NCBI RefSeq assembly: GCF_004681185.1
Contig: NZ_SRIF01000009.1
Coordinates: 653-64,652 of the forward strand
DNA: 64,000 nucleotides
Direction: 5' to 3'
DNA from: Haloarcula amylovorans
GTDB lineage: Archaea; Halobacteriota; Halobacteria; Halobacteriales; Haloarculaceae
This document shows, piece after piece, positions 32,031 to 41,091 of this stretch. The notes beneath the pieces are model-generated. The model made no database searches. It was given only the letters and a program-made list of their open reading frames with translations, and had not been told where the DNA came from. Numbering within the stretch: position 1 is the stretch's first letter; the number at the start of each line of letters is the position of its first letter. Position numbers and translations under genes: made by a program.

Positions 32031-33491
32031 CTACTGTCGCCGGTCCGCCGCGTCGCTTTCGAGGTGTTTGCTCGTCCACTTCTGTATCGGGTCGTCGGTT
32101 TCTGCCATCCACTCGTCCAGTAGCCCTCGTAACCGGTCGCGTTCGGACTCGTACTCGGGATGGTCGACGAGATTCTGCAGTTCGTGCGGGTCCCGTTCGA
32201 GGTCGTACAGTTCGTCGATATCGGGGGCGTTGAACACGTACTTGTAGCGCTGGGTCCGCACCATCCGCTGGGAGTACAACCCCATCTCGTCGCCGTGATA
32301 CTCTGCGAAGATTGCTTCCCGCCGGCCGTTCTCGCGATCGTCGAGAAGCGGCCAGAGGCCCCGGGCGTCGACGCCGTCGGGTTCGGGCACGCCGGCCAGG
32401 TCCAGGAACGTCGGCATGAGGTCCATCAGCGAGACGAGGGCATCGCATTCCTGCCCTGCTTCGACGCCAGGCCCGCGCATCATGAGCGGAATCCGGTACG
32501 TGTCGTCGTACATGAACGGCCCCTTGTTGAACTGCCGGTGGTTTCCGGTGAAGTCACCGTGGTCCGAAGCGTGGACGACGAGGAGGTCCTCGCGGAGTCC
32601 GTACTCCTCGACCGCGTCGAGAATCCGGCCGATCTGGTCGTCGATGAGGTCGACGAATCCGAAGTACAGTGAGACGGCTTCGGCCCACTCGTCCCACGTC
32701 AGGTGGTCGACGCCGCGGTATTCGAGATAGTTCTCCTGCACCTGTGGTTTGTCCGCGAACGTCTCCTGATAGGACGGCCAGCGCTCGATGTCCTCGGGGT
32801 CGTACTTCGACGCGTACGGTTCCGGGACGACGTAGGGATGGTGCGGGCCGAGAAAATCCGACCGATGGAAGAACGGGTCGTCCTCGGCGGCGGCCCTCTC
32901 CAGTCGGTCGATGGTTCGCTCGGCGATGTAGTACGAACGGGTCGCCTCGACCGGAATCGGCGACTTGGCGGCGATGAGACTCTCCTCACCGTCGCCGTGT
33001 CGGTTGTAGAGGGTGTCTTCGAGTTCGATATCGTCTGAGTCGATGCCCATTTCCGCTCGGTATGAGCGAAGGCCCCCCTCCAGATGCCCGTTGTGAGCGT
33101 CGCTCGCTCCCATGTAGTCGAAGCCGAAGTCCGCGGGCGTAGCGTTCTGTCCGACGTGCCACTTTCCTACGTAGGAGTTATTGTATCCAGCGTCCCGAAG
33201 CAACGCTCCGAACGTCGGAACCGAGGTGGAGAGATCCGTCTGGATGGCATCCTGTTCGTGGACGTTGTTGAGAAGACCGTGGTTGTGGGGATAGCGCCCC
33301 GTCAGCAGCGACGCTCGCGCGCTGCTGCAAATGCTGATTGGGGTGTAAGCGTGGGTAAAGCGTACACCGTCCGCACAGAGCCGATCCAACGCGCCGGTAT
33401 CGACCGGCGGGCCAGTCGGCGTCGTGACGTCGTACCGCTCCTGGTCTGTCAAGAGCAGGAGGACGTCGTCCCGAGAGTCGTCTCGTAACAT
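32031..33491 (-). CDS. Sulfatase with Cys-type active site
   Basis: ATG at 33489-33491 (486 residues). No signal peptide. The alkaline-phosphatase-superfamily features are the N-terminal metal site LLLTDQERYD and the active-site box ICSSARASLLTGRYPHNHG with Cys at the formylglycine position, then GKWHVG and the metal motif VVHASDHGDFTG. A Cys needs conversion to formylglycine by a maturase, and none is encoded in the window. Possible substrates are sulfated glycans or sulfate esters; some relatives are phosphonate or phosphodiester hydrolases. Confidence 0.85.
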   Translation of the reverse strand: MLRDDSRDDVLLLLTDQERYDVTTPTGPPVDTGALDRLCADGVRFTHAYTPISICSSARASLLTGRYPHNHGLLNNVHEQDAIQTDLSTSVPTFGALLRDAGYNNSYVGKWHVGQNATPADFGFDYMGASDAHNGHLEGGLRSYRAEMGIDSDDIELEDTLYNRHGDGEESLIAAKSPIPVEATRSYYIAERTIDRLERAAAEDDPFFHRSDFLGPHHPYVVPEPYASKYDPEDIERWPSYQETFADKPQVQENYLEYRGVDHLTWDEWAEAVSLYFGFVDLIDDQIGRILDAVEEYGLREDLLVVHASDHGDFTGNHRQFNKGPFMYDDTYRIPLMMRGPGVEAGQECDALVSLMDLMPTFLDLAGVPEPDGVDARGLWPLLDDRENGRREAIFAEYHGDEMGLYSQRMVRTQRYKYVFNAPDIDELYDLERDPHELQNLVDHPEYESERDRLRGLLDEWMAETDDPIQKWTSKHLESDAADRRQ

Positions 33492-33621
33492 CACTTGACT
33501 CGATAAACACTGACTGACGCTTTATTAGTATTATTGCGCGCTTCGTACAGGTCACAGGCGCAACGAGTAGTATCGAGAAATAGTCGCTGGGCGGGACGCC
33601 TCTGCTGGACCGACGGCAGCG

Positions 33622-35088
33622 TTACATGTACCCGAGGTCGGCCAGTCGCTGTTCGGTCGATTGTTCGACGGAGACGCTCTCTTCGGCCTCAGTCTCCTCG
33701 AACGACGCAGCCCACTCCTCGAGGGTTGCTTCGAGGTCGGCAACGCGTTCGGTCGCCTCCTCCGCGATGTCGTGTGTCTCTTTAGGGTCGGCGGCGACCC
33801 GGTAGAGTTCCTCGGTTCCGTCCGAACAACGGACGTACTTGTGCGTCTCCGTTCGAACGGCTTGTATCGACCGCTGAAGCTCGTAGATGCGGTCGGGGAT
33901 CTCGTCGAATCGCTCTTCGAGTTTCTCGACAGGCGGCCGGGGGGCGGCGTACTCGGCAAACACCTTCGACCGCGGACCGCCGTCGGCCGGAGGGTGAAAC
34001 GACTGTCCTTGGAACTCCTCGCGAGCGTCCGGAGCCCGAATGCCGGCCGCGTCGAGGAGCGTCGGTGCGAGGTCGAGCGTCTGCACCAGCCGCTCGCCCG
34101 TGACAGCGTCGTCGTCAAACTGACCGCCGCTGAGGACGAGGGGGACGTGAAGTACCGTATCGTACAGGGAGTACTGGTGCCCGAGGAACCCGTGTTCCCC
34201 GATGTTCTCGCCGTGGTCACTCGTGACCGCCATGACCGTCTCGTTCCACTCGCCGGTCGCTTCGAGGGCGTCGGTGAGTTCGCCGAGCTGGTCGTCCATG
34301 TAGGCTATCTCGGCGCGGTACAGTCGCCGCAACACGGCCAGTTCCTCGGTTGAAAGGTCGAACTTCTCGACGTCGTACTTTCTTGGATCCTGCGGAATCG
34401 CCATCGCCTCCTCGTAGGACCAGCCCTCGGGAAGGAACTGCTCGGCGTACTCCCGTGGCGGGCGATACTCGAGGTGCGGTTCGATACAGTTGACGAACAG
34501 GAAGAACGGTCGGGTCTGATTACGCGTCTCTAACCACTCTCGAATCCACTCGATGGATTTCTCCGCGCCCTCGTCACCGGCGGGTTCAGAACCGCTACCG
34601 AGACAGTTCGATAGCGCCTCGGAGAAAGAGAAGCCGGGACCGTCGGACCCGAACGGATTCCGAAACAGGTCACCGAGCGTCTCCCGGTCCTGCCACGACC
34701 CGTCGCGCTCGTGGAATGTCTCGAAGCCCCGAGAGAAACCGAACTCCTCGGTGATCCAGACGTTGTTCGAGACGCCGACGGTTTCGTAGCCGGCCGAGCC
34801 GAACAGTTCCGCGATGGTCGGCAGTTCGCCGTCGAGTCGCGTCCGCTTTCCGGTCGCGCGGTGTTTCGATGGATAGGTTCCGGTAAACAGCGACCCATGT
34901 GATGGGAGCGTCCACGGTGCCGTAGCGAAGGTCTGCCCGTACTCGGTTCCCTCCTCGGCAAGCGCCGCTCTGGTTGGCGAGACGTCGCTGTCCGCTGGGA
35001 CCGTATCGAGCGCTCGCGTCGTATCCATTACGAATACGACCACGTTCGGACGGGAGTTCTCCCGTCCGCCCTTCGTGTGGGCACTCAT
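33622..35088 (-). CDS. Sulfatase-superfamily hydrolase with Thr at the nucleophile position
   Basis: This 488-residue protein starts with MSAHTKGGRENSRPNVVVFV then MDTTRALDT (first metal site). The active-site box is WTLPSHGSLFTGTYPSKH, with Thr where Cys is found in true sulfatases. Later come VNCIEPHLEY, AVTSDHGENIGEHGFLGHQY and a C-terminal helix-rich tail (ERVADLEATLEEWAASFEET). Thr nucleophiles are found in phospho- or phosphodiester-transferring members such as phosphoglycerol or phosphoethanolamine transferases, so the substrate may be a surface glycan phosphoester. No signal or membrane anchor is visible. Confidence 0.8.
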   Translation of the reverse strand: MSAHTKGGRENSRPNVVVFVMDTTRALDTVPADSDVSPTRAALAEEGTEYGQTFATAPWTLPSHGSLFTGTYPSKHRATGKRTRLDGELPTIAELFGSAGYETVGVSNNVWITEEFGFSRGFETFHERDGSWQDRETLGDLFRNPFGSDGPGFSFSEALSNCLGSGSEPAGDEGAEKSIEWIREWLETRNQTRPFFLFVNCIEPHLEYRPPREYAEQFLPEGWSYEEAMAIPQDPRKYDVEKFDLSTEELAVLRRLYRAEIAYMDDQLGELTDALEATGEWNETVMAVTSDHGENIGEHGFLGHQYSLYDTVLHVPLVLSGGQFDDDAVTGERLVQTLDLAPTLLDAAGIRAPDAREEFQGQSFHPPADGGPRSKVFAEYAAPRPPVEKLEERFDEIPDRIYELQRSIQAVRTETHKYVRCSDGTEELYRVAADPKETHDIAEEATERVADLEATLEEWAASFEETEAEESVSVEQSTEQRLADLGYM

Positions 35089-35127
35089 CGGTACCCCTCC
35101 AGCCGGCGACTGACGCCGGGTAAGACG

Positions 35128-35138
35128 GTGTTGAACAC
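35128..35138 (-). promoter_or_regulatory. Palindromic operator next to the TATA box of the Thr-type sulfatase
   Basis: GTGTT-G-AACAC is a perfect inverted repeat lying just downstream (minus direction) of a TTATACA TATA element at about 35142-35148, and ~40 bp before the ATG at 35088. A dimer bound here would block initiation. Confidence 0.45.
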
Positions 35139-35360
35139 GTTGTATAATCGACCGATAGCTCTATCGAGCTACTGCTTGCCTATGCGCGGCGAATCCGGGG
35201 CCGAAACGGATGTGACATAGACCCACGATTGTTGACTGGGAAGGAAGGCCCGCTCGAGGAGCCACATCGCCCGTTTCGAAGCCCATCGTGAGGATGGGTC
35301 TCGCAAGGCGAGGCTTTGGGGGGAGCGGTGTGCGTTCTCCGCCGGTCTCTCGGCTCGTCG

Positions 35361-35981
35361 CTACCCGTTCACTGGGTCGGACCGCCGACCGAAGCCGAGG
35401 CCGATTCCGACGAGTACGAGGACGACGAGTGCCGTTAGACCTGGTTTCTCGACTGCGATAGCGAACGCCGCTTCGAAGAACGATTCCTCGCGGCCGTAGT
35501 AGACGAGCGCCCCCGTCGCGGCGTAGAAACCGGTCGTGCCGACCGCCGTGAAGACGCCGAATTGCGCCGGATTCATCTCGGCGAATCCCGCCGGGATAGA
35601 GATAACTGAGCGAAGGACGGGGAGAAACCGCCCCCAGAGCACCGACGACTGGCCCCACCTTTGGAACCACGTCTGCCCCCGTTCTATCTGCTCGTCCGAG
35701 ACGCGGATACGCCTGCGGAGCCAGCCGTGCTCGCCGGGACGAGTGCGGTAACAGACGTAGAACGGGACAAACGCGCCCACCGTCCCGCCGACGGTGGCAG
35801 CCAGCACGAAGACGAGCAGCGACACCGGGTCGGTTATGAGCAGTGCGGCGGCCGCCGGAACGACGACCTCGCTCGGCAGGAACGGAAAGAGCATCGACGT
35901 CTCTAGAAAGGTGAATAGACATAGCGCCAGCGGGCCGTAGAGGCGCAAGAGATCCAGCGCCACAGCAGTCGCGTCGACCAT
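35361..35981 (-). CDS. DedA/SNARE-associated membrane protein
   Basis: This 206-residue protein has 5-6 hydrophobic segments. The DedA signature is visible: a conserved loop FTFLETSMLFPFLPSEVVVP, then VGGTVGAFVPFYVCYRTR, and the VLWGRFLPVLRSVISIPAGF block with the re-entrant Arg/Pro motif. DedA proteins act as lipid-linked-precursor or phospholipid flippases/scramblases, which fits a surface-glycan neighbourhood. ATG at 35979-35981. Confidence 0.88.
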   Translation of the reverse strand: MVDATAVALDLLRLYGPLALCLFTFLETSMLFPFLPSEVVVPAAAALLITDPVSLLVFVLAATVGGTVGAFVPFYVCYRTRPGEHGWLRRRIRVSDEQIERGQTWFQRWGQSSVLWGRFLPVLRSVISIPAGFAEMNPAQFGVFTAVGTTGFYAATGALVYYGREESFFEAAFAIAVEKPGLTALVVLVLVGIGLGFGRRSDPVNG

Positions 35982-36100
35982 AGGAGCGGTTGGGGGCGGC
36001 GCCGTAACACCCTTCTGCCCGCGAGCCGCGCGGCGGGCGACGAGTCCGAGGTGGTGAGCAGAGCCGCGGTGTATTCAACGCCGCGCCGACTAGCGAGGAT

Positions 36101-36490
36101 ATGGACGTGTTCGTCTACGGGACGCTCGTGCAGACACAGACAGCCGCCGCAGTACTCGACGAGTTCGAGTATCGCGGTCCGGCCACAGTCTCGGGCCTGC
36201 ACCGCGTCGAGGGTCGATATCCGACGCTCGCCCCAGGCGGATCGACCAGCGGCCGACTGCTACACACCCCCGAGATCGACGCGCTCGATCGATACGAGGG
36301 CGTCGAATCGGCCCTGTACGTCCGCTGTACGCTCCCGTTCGAGGGGGATGAGACGGGAGATACCGTCGAGTGTTATCTGGGGGACCCAACCCCGCTCGAC
36401 GCCCCCGCCGAGTGGCCAGGCGACGGCACCTTCGAGGAACGAGCTAGGCGCTACTGTCGAAGCGAGCGCGTCCTCGTCAGACGGGAGTAA
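36101..36490 (+). CDS. Gamma-glutamylcyclotransferase-like (AIG2/GGCT) protein
   Basis: This 129-residue protein begins with the GGCT-fold substrate loop MDVFVYGTLVQTQT (YGTL). The catalytic acid is expected in LDRYEGVESALYVRCTL, where the RYEGVE Glu fits. Members cyclise gamma-glutamyl amino compounds; haloarchaea use gamma-glutamylcysteine as the main thiol, so turnover of it is a reasonable role. ATG at 36101. It stands alone. Confidence 0.85.
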   Translation: MDVFVYGTLVQTQTAAAVLDEFEYRGPATVSGLHRVEGRYPTLAPGGSTSGRLLHTPEIDALDRYEGVESALYVRCTLPFEGDETGDTVECYLGDPTPLDAPAEWPGDGTFEERARRYCRSERVLVRRE

Positions 36491-36750
36491 TCGCTGCCGG
36501 TCTCTCACGGAGGTGAAACGCGCCGGGCAAGAACATCCCAGCGCGGTCGGGGTCAAGGTGTCCGCAACCATACTATATTTCTTAAATGCGAGATTTATTT
36601 TGGCTGTTATCGGGAAAATAAAATTGCTAATTCGCAGACGAGCCGCTGTTAGGCGAGTGTTTCCCCGGAGGTCGCGTTCGAACCGGGCGAGTATCCGGCA
36701 ATACGCACTTTTCTTCTAGAACAGCCAACACTTATACGGTGAACTAGACG

Positions 36751-37248
36751 ATGAGCTCACAAACCTATGGCTTCCCACGGATACGGTCTAGCAGAACCTG
36801 GGGAGAAGCGGCTGCAAGCGGCCTGATCGCCGGTGCCGGCATGGGCCTGATAATGCACTTCGTGATGGGCGCGATGCCGTTGATCGGAGCGCTCTACGGG
36901 CAGCCGACGGTCGCGGCCGGCTGGCTCGCACACCTGTTCCACAGCGTCGTCTTCGCACTGGTGTTCGCCGCTGTCCTCACGAGACCAACCTTCCGCGAGT
37001 ACGAACTCTACGGAATCGTCGGGCTCGGGGCGGTCTACGGAATTATCTTGGAACTCGTCGCCGCCGCGTTCGTCCTGCCCGTCTGGGCAAACGCGGTCGG
37101 GGCCGCGGAGCTCCCGGTTCCGTTCTTGGTCCCGATCGGGTTCCTTACGCACCTCGTCTACGGAGTGCTCCTCGGAGCCGTCTTCGGACTGCTGACGATG
37201 CGCGAACGGTCCCGGTTGGTCGCGCCGGTCAAAGAAGCGGACTCGTGA
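36751..37248 (+). CDS. Four-helix membrane protein of unknown function
   Basis: This 165-residue protein has four hydrophobic segments (SGLIAGAGMGLIMHFVMGAM; HLFHSVVFALVFAAVLT; GIVGLGAVYGIILELVAAAF; GFLTHLVYGVLLGAVFGLLT). One His per helix (MHFVM, HLFHS, THLVYG) suggests a buried metal or heme site. A TATA-like CTTATACGG lies ~20 bp upstream of the ATG. The upstream gap 36491-36750 is AT-rich and otherwise empty. Related haloarchaeal proteins are annotated only as hypothetical membrane proteins. Confidence 0.7.
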   Translation: MSSQTYGFPRIRSSRTWGEAAASGLIAGAGMGLIMHFVMGAMPLIGALYGQPTVAAGWLAHLFHSVVFALVFAAVLTRPTFREYELYGIVGLGAVYGIILELVAAAFVLPVWANAVGAAELPVPFLVPIGFLTHLVYGVLLGAVFGLLTMRERSRLVAPVKEADS

Positions 37249-37381
37249 CCGGGACGGACACTCGATACACTCCGTTTGTCGGTCCGATGCTCCGACGAAC
37301 GTACCACACGACTACTGATAGCAGCCACTTACATCACAGCGACCGTAGCTATAAACGCGGCACGGTCGTATCGACCCCTCG

Positions 37382-37666
37382 ATGGATTTCCCCGCCCGTC
37401 TCGGTGGCTTCGGGACATGGCAGCTCCTGTGGGTACTCGTGACTGTCGGCCTCCTCTTACCGTTCGAGAACGCGTTTCCTCCGTCGCTCAGAGTTTTCGA
37501 GATGGCGTTTCTCACCTGGTTCATCGGCTTTCTGGTCGGTGTCGAGCTCCTCGTTTCGGACGGTGCCGCTCAGTCGATGCGGCAGAAACGCTACGTCGTC
37601 GTTGCGGGTGGCATAGCCGTGACGGTAGCCATCGTCGTTCGGCACGTCTTCTTGCTTCGTCTCTAG
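37382..37666 (+). CDS. Small three-helix membrane protein
   Basis: This 94-residue protein has three predicted helices (WQLLWVLVTVGLLLPFENAF; FEMAFLTWFIGFLVGVELLV; YVVVAGGIAVTVAIVVRHVF). No family is recognised. A GCTATAAACG TATA-like element lies about 30 bp upstream. It is convergent with the beta-helix gene, with 2 bp between the stops. Confidence 0.6.
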   Translation: MDFPARLGGFGTWQLLWVLVTVGLLLPFENAFPPSLRVFEMAFLTWFIGFLVGVELLVSDGAAQSMRQKRYVVVAGGIAVTVAIVVRHVFLLRL

Positions 37667-37668
37667 TC

Positions 37669-38778
37669 CTATTCGAGGTTGTCGCCGGTCTCCCAGGACG
37701 ATGCCACCCGAATCGGGTCTCCCTCGAACTCGCCGAGTATCGTGTTGTTCGTAAACGAGCACGTCTCGAACTCGCCGTCACGGGCGTATATCGCACTTCG
37801 TATCGTCTCGTCGTCGCTTTTCTCGTGAAACGTGTTGCCTCGAACCTGTAGCCCCTCGATTCGATTCCCGTCGGTGGTACAGGTGATACCGTCGCGATAC
37901 GACCCGCGGACGATATTGCCGTCGACGTGGTTGGCTATCGAATCGACCCCTTTCCTCGCCTGAACCGTAAGACACGGATTGTGAGGCCGATATTTCGAGA
38001 TGTCGTTGTCAATTATCTGGTTATAATCGCCCCGGTCGATCTCAACGTCGACACCGCCATTGGCGTAGAACTTGCTGTTGGTGACGATGTTCGCGCTCCC
38101 GCGGATTCTGATCGCGTATCCGGTGTTCCGGCCGAACCAGCACGAGTCGACTCTCGTGACACCGACAGCGGGTCCCGCCCGCCGGTTCAGCCCGATTTGT
38201 AGCGCATCCCTGTTGGACCCGACGAACCGACACGTCCGAAAGTAGTTGTCGTCGGTGGACGCTGCCGACCCCGCCAACCAGAACGCCTTGTCCTCGGCGT
38301 TGACGAAGTCGCAGTCGACGAACCGGCCGTTCCAGAACGCGCCGTACACCAGGCTGCCACTCGCGTTGTTCGCCTTGTTGCCGTCTAGTGTCAGATTCTC
38401 CAGTCGAGCCTGCATGCAGTTCCTGTCGGGTGGATTTCGACTCGTTATAAGGTCCGTGTTCGCGCCGTCCGCCAGTTTGAGCACCGTCGCGTTGCGGCCG
38501 GTCCCGACGAGCTGGACGCCGTGGTCTACCGTGAGAGCCGACCCGCGGTACTCGCCTCGTCCCAGCGTAATCGTCACGTTCGGCGCGTGCTGGTCGACGA
38601 TTCGCTGGATACCGGTGATACCGTCGCTCGGCGGAACGTGGTAGACGTTTCCCGACTCGTCCGGGGCATCCACCTGTGCCGCCGACCCCGAGTCGGATCC
38701 GCGGGTGCGAGAGTCGATGGATTGCCAGCCCAGAGCGCCCGCTACGAAGCCGAGAAATCCTCTACGTGTCCTACTCAT
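37669..38778 (-). CDS. Secreted right-handed parallel beta-helix protein (TAT)
   Basis: This 369-residue protein has an N-terminal twin-arginine signal (MSRTRRGFLGFVAGALG) and then a pectate-lyase-type parallel beta-helix: VTITLGRGEYRGSALTVDHG, LENLTLDGNKANNASGS, then repeated N-rich coils (IVTNSKFYANGG, NQIIDNDISKY, RGNTFHEKSDDE). These folds serve as polysaccharide lyases, epimerases or glycan-binding proteins. No catalytic set can be named. It sits at the edge of the glycan region and may modify extracellular polysaccharide. Confidence 0.8.
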   Translation of the reverse strand: MSRTRRGFLGFVAGALGWQSIDSRTRGSDSGSAAQVDAPDESGNVYHVPPSDGITGIQRIVDQHAPNVTITLGRGEYRGSALTVDHGVQLVGTGRNATVLKLADGANTDLITSRNPPDRNCMQARLENLTLDGNKANNASGSLVYGAFWNGRFVDCDFVNAEDKAFWLAGSAASTDDNYFRTCRFVGSNRDALQIGLNRRAGPAVGVTRVDSCWFGRNTGYAIRIRGSANIVTNSKFYANGGVDVEIDRGDYNQIIDNDISKYRPHNPCLTVQARKGVDSIANHVDGNIVRGSYRDGITCTTDGNRIEGLQVRGNTFHEKSDDETIRSAIYARDGEFETCSFTNNTILGEFEGDPIRVASSWETGDNLE

Positions 38779-38883
38779 GCTCAGTCACTGAACGAGAAAT
38801 ACGGGAAGTAGTAACATAAGTCATTGTTCTAACATCATTGCGCGATTATTACGCATATTGGTCAGCGCGCGTCGGTGTGACTG

Positions 38884-41091
38884 CTAGCAGTTCTCGGACG
38901 GCCCTCGCTCGCGAACCGTGGAGCGTGACCGATAGACGGCGGCCGTCCCGCTGGCGTAGATGCGGTCCGACGGGCGTATGACCTCCCGATAGAACGTCGT
39001 CTCACGCGGTTCGATGTAGTTTCGACTGCCGACGGCCCGTACCATGGGGCGGTCGCTGACGTAAATATAGGACCGACAAGCCAGTCGGGTCTGCGCTGGC
39101 CAGACCAATCCGACTTGCCTCGACTCTATGACTTCGCGAACCAGTAGTCCATCTCTGCTTTTCACCTGCGACCACTGGTTGAACACGGCGACATCGGTTC
39201 CGCTCTGAACGTTCGAATCGAGCCACCGCGTCGCCGCCACCTCCGAGGAGTCGTACACCGGCCATCCCGCTTCCTCGTCTAAGTTGATGCTGTAGGACGG
39301 TTCATCCGCCCCCGTGAACGTAAACGCGCCACCGGAGCTGAAGACGAACAGCACCGCAAGGAACACGGCGAACAGGCGGAGAGACGTCTGCCGCGAGGGG
39401 AAGACAGCTGGGCCGGAATGCGCCGCGGCGAGGAGCTTCCGCGGCACTAGCGTCACTCCCAGTAGCAGGGTTCGAAAGCCGGTGACGGTAAAGGGGGCGA
39501 GCGTCGCTAAGACGAGGAGGAGAATTCTGTCGAACCCTAGTCCGTACGATAGCAGCAGTCCCGAGACGAGAAAGGCACAGAGAAACGTCGCCAAGAGGAC
39601 GTACTCCGGGTCCGTCTCGGTGTCTTCGCTGAACGAGATGGCGTACCCGGTTCGCAACACGCCGAGTCCGACGCATCCGACCAGTATCGCAGACAGGGCT
39701 TGATAGCCGAGCCAGACGGACGACCGAAACGTCTTCGTCGCGTAGCCGACCCCGCTCCGGCCGGAGATATCGCCGAAGTTCGTCACCATCGCGCGACCGA
39801 TTCGGACGACTCGCTCGAAATTTGTCCCGTCAGCGGTAAAGAGGTACCACGCCACCCACCCGACTGCGAGCAGTTGGACGAGCGTGGGTCGGACGAGATA
39901 CTCCTCGGGAGGGTCGACGACACCGAGACGAACGGCGAGTCGAACCGAGACCACCACCGCTCCGAGAAAGAGAACGAACAGCAGACTGAACCCGTAGTGG
40001 GAGACGAGGAACATCCCGGCGAAAGCGACCGAGAGCGCCCGTCCCCGCTTCCCCCCAAACGAGCGGTCGAACGCCGTCAGGAGGAGCAAGACCAGGAACA
40101 ACTGACTGAACACCTGCTTACCGGGGATGTTCTTGAAGTAACCGTAGTAGAATATCAGAGCGTACGGCGAGAGGGCGGCGACCCAGTCGTCGGCGAACTC
40201 CACACTCGCGAGGTGATACACCGCGACGGGGAGCAGTGAGGCGAGGACGGGGAACAGCAACTTGAATATCCAGACGAGTTCGAGTCCCGTCACTTCGGCC
40301 GCGACGGCGGCGAGAAACGTCACCGAGAGCAGCGAGTTCGTCGGACTGCCGAACCCCGGGTCCCAGTGACCGTCCGCGAGAATCGTGTGTGCGGTGGCGT
40401 ACTCGAAGTGGACGTCCCACCCCCAGATGTGCGACGTTATCAGCGTCATCTGGAGCAACACCGCCACGGCCACCGCCCAGATGGCGAACGGATGGAGTCC
40501 GGACGGGACGACGCGGACAGCGACGAGGAGGACGACGACTGCGACGAGCGCGATGAAGACGAACATCGGGACGCTGTCGTCGGCGACGTTTCGGGCGTAC
40601 GCCGCCGAGATTGCCACGAATGGGAGGACAGTGAGGAAGACCCCCGACAGGAGCATTCGCCGCGAGAAGGCGGGAGGGAAGCACGAGCTCGGTTCCTGAG
40701 CCGAATCCGACAGCAAGACTGCGCCGCTCAGACCGAACAGTACTCCCGCGTGGACCCACGGGACGATGGCTAGAGGGTGGTCGCTCCCGAGAGCGGTGAA
40801 CAGGTAGTTCGTTCCGAGCGCCACCAGAACGAGAATGGTGATGCTCACCCCCACTGCCAAAAGGAGCAGCTTCGAGAAGCGAACGCGGGTCACCTTGGCG
40901 AGACGTAACACGAGATATCCCGGCGCGACGAATCCGGCGACGAATCCGAGGACCGCACGAATCGGCGCGGCCTGTCTCATCTCCGGCGTTATCTCGAAGG
41001 TGAGTAGCGCCACCGCCAGCACCATCGCGAGGAGGGCGATTTTACCGTCGATCCCGTTCTTGGTCTGCATCTGTACGTTGCGTGAAGTCAT
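38884..41091 (-). CDS. DUF2206 large membrane protein (glycosyltransferase-like)
   Basis: This 735-residue protein has about 15-18 membrane helices, an N-terminal segment followed by GFVAGFVAPGYLVLRLAKV, the WGWDVHFEYATAHTILADGHWDPGF loop, the GYFKNIPGKQVFSQLFLVLL block, and a C-terminal extracytoplasmic domain (INLDEEAGWPVYDSSEVAAT). The architecture is that of GT-C-like lipid-linked sugar transferases or polymerases, and DUF2206 is its archaeal family label. It probably acts in assembly of surface glycans. ATG at 41089-41091. Confidence 0.8.
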   Translation of the reverse strand: MTSRNVQMQTKNGIDGKIALLAMVLAVALLTFEITPEMRQAAPIRAVLGFVAGFVAPGYLVLRLAKVTRVRFSKLLLLAVGVSITILVLVALGTNYLFTALGSDHPLAIVPWVHAGVLFGLSGAVLLSDSAQEPSSCFPPAFSRRMLLSGVFLTVLPFVAISAAYARNVADDSVPMFVFIALVAVVVLLVAVRVVPSGLHPFAIWAVAVAVLLQMTLITSHIWGWDVHFEYATAHTILADGHWDPGFGSPTNSLLSVTFLAAVAAEVTGLELVWIFKLLFPVLASLLPVAVYHLASVEFADDWVAALSPYALIFYYGYFKNIPGKQVFSQLFLVLLLLTAFDRSFGGKRGRALSVAFAGMFLVSHYGFSLLFVLFLGAVVVSVRLAVRLGVVDPPEEYLVRPTLVQLLAVGWVAWYLFTADGTNFERVVRIGRAMVTNFGDISGRSGVGYATKTFRSSVWLGYQALSAILVGCVGLGVLRTGYAISFSEDTETDPEYVLLATFLCAFLVSGLLLSYGLGFDRILLLVLATLAPFTVTGFRTLLLGVTLVPRKLLAAAHSGPAVFPSRQTSLRLFAVFLAVLFVFSSGGAFTFTGADEPSYSINLDEEAGWPVYDSSEVAATRWLDSNVQSGTDVAVFNQWSQVKSRDGLLVREVIESRQVGLVWPAQTRLACRSYIYVSDRPMVRAVGSRNYIEPRETTFYREVIRPSDRIYASGTAAVYRSRSTVRERGPSENC

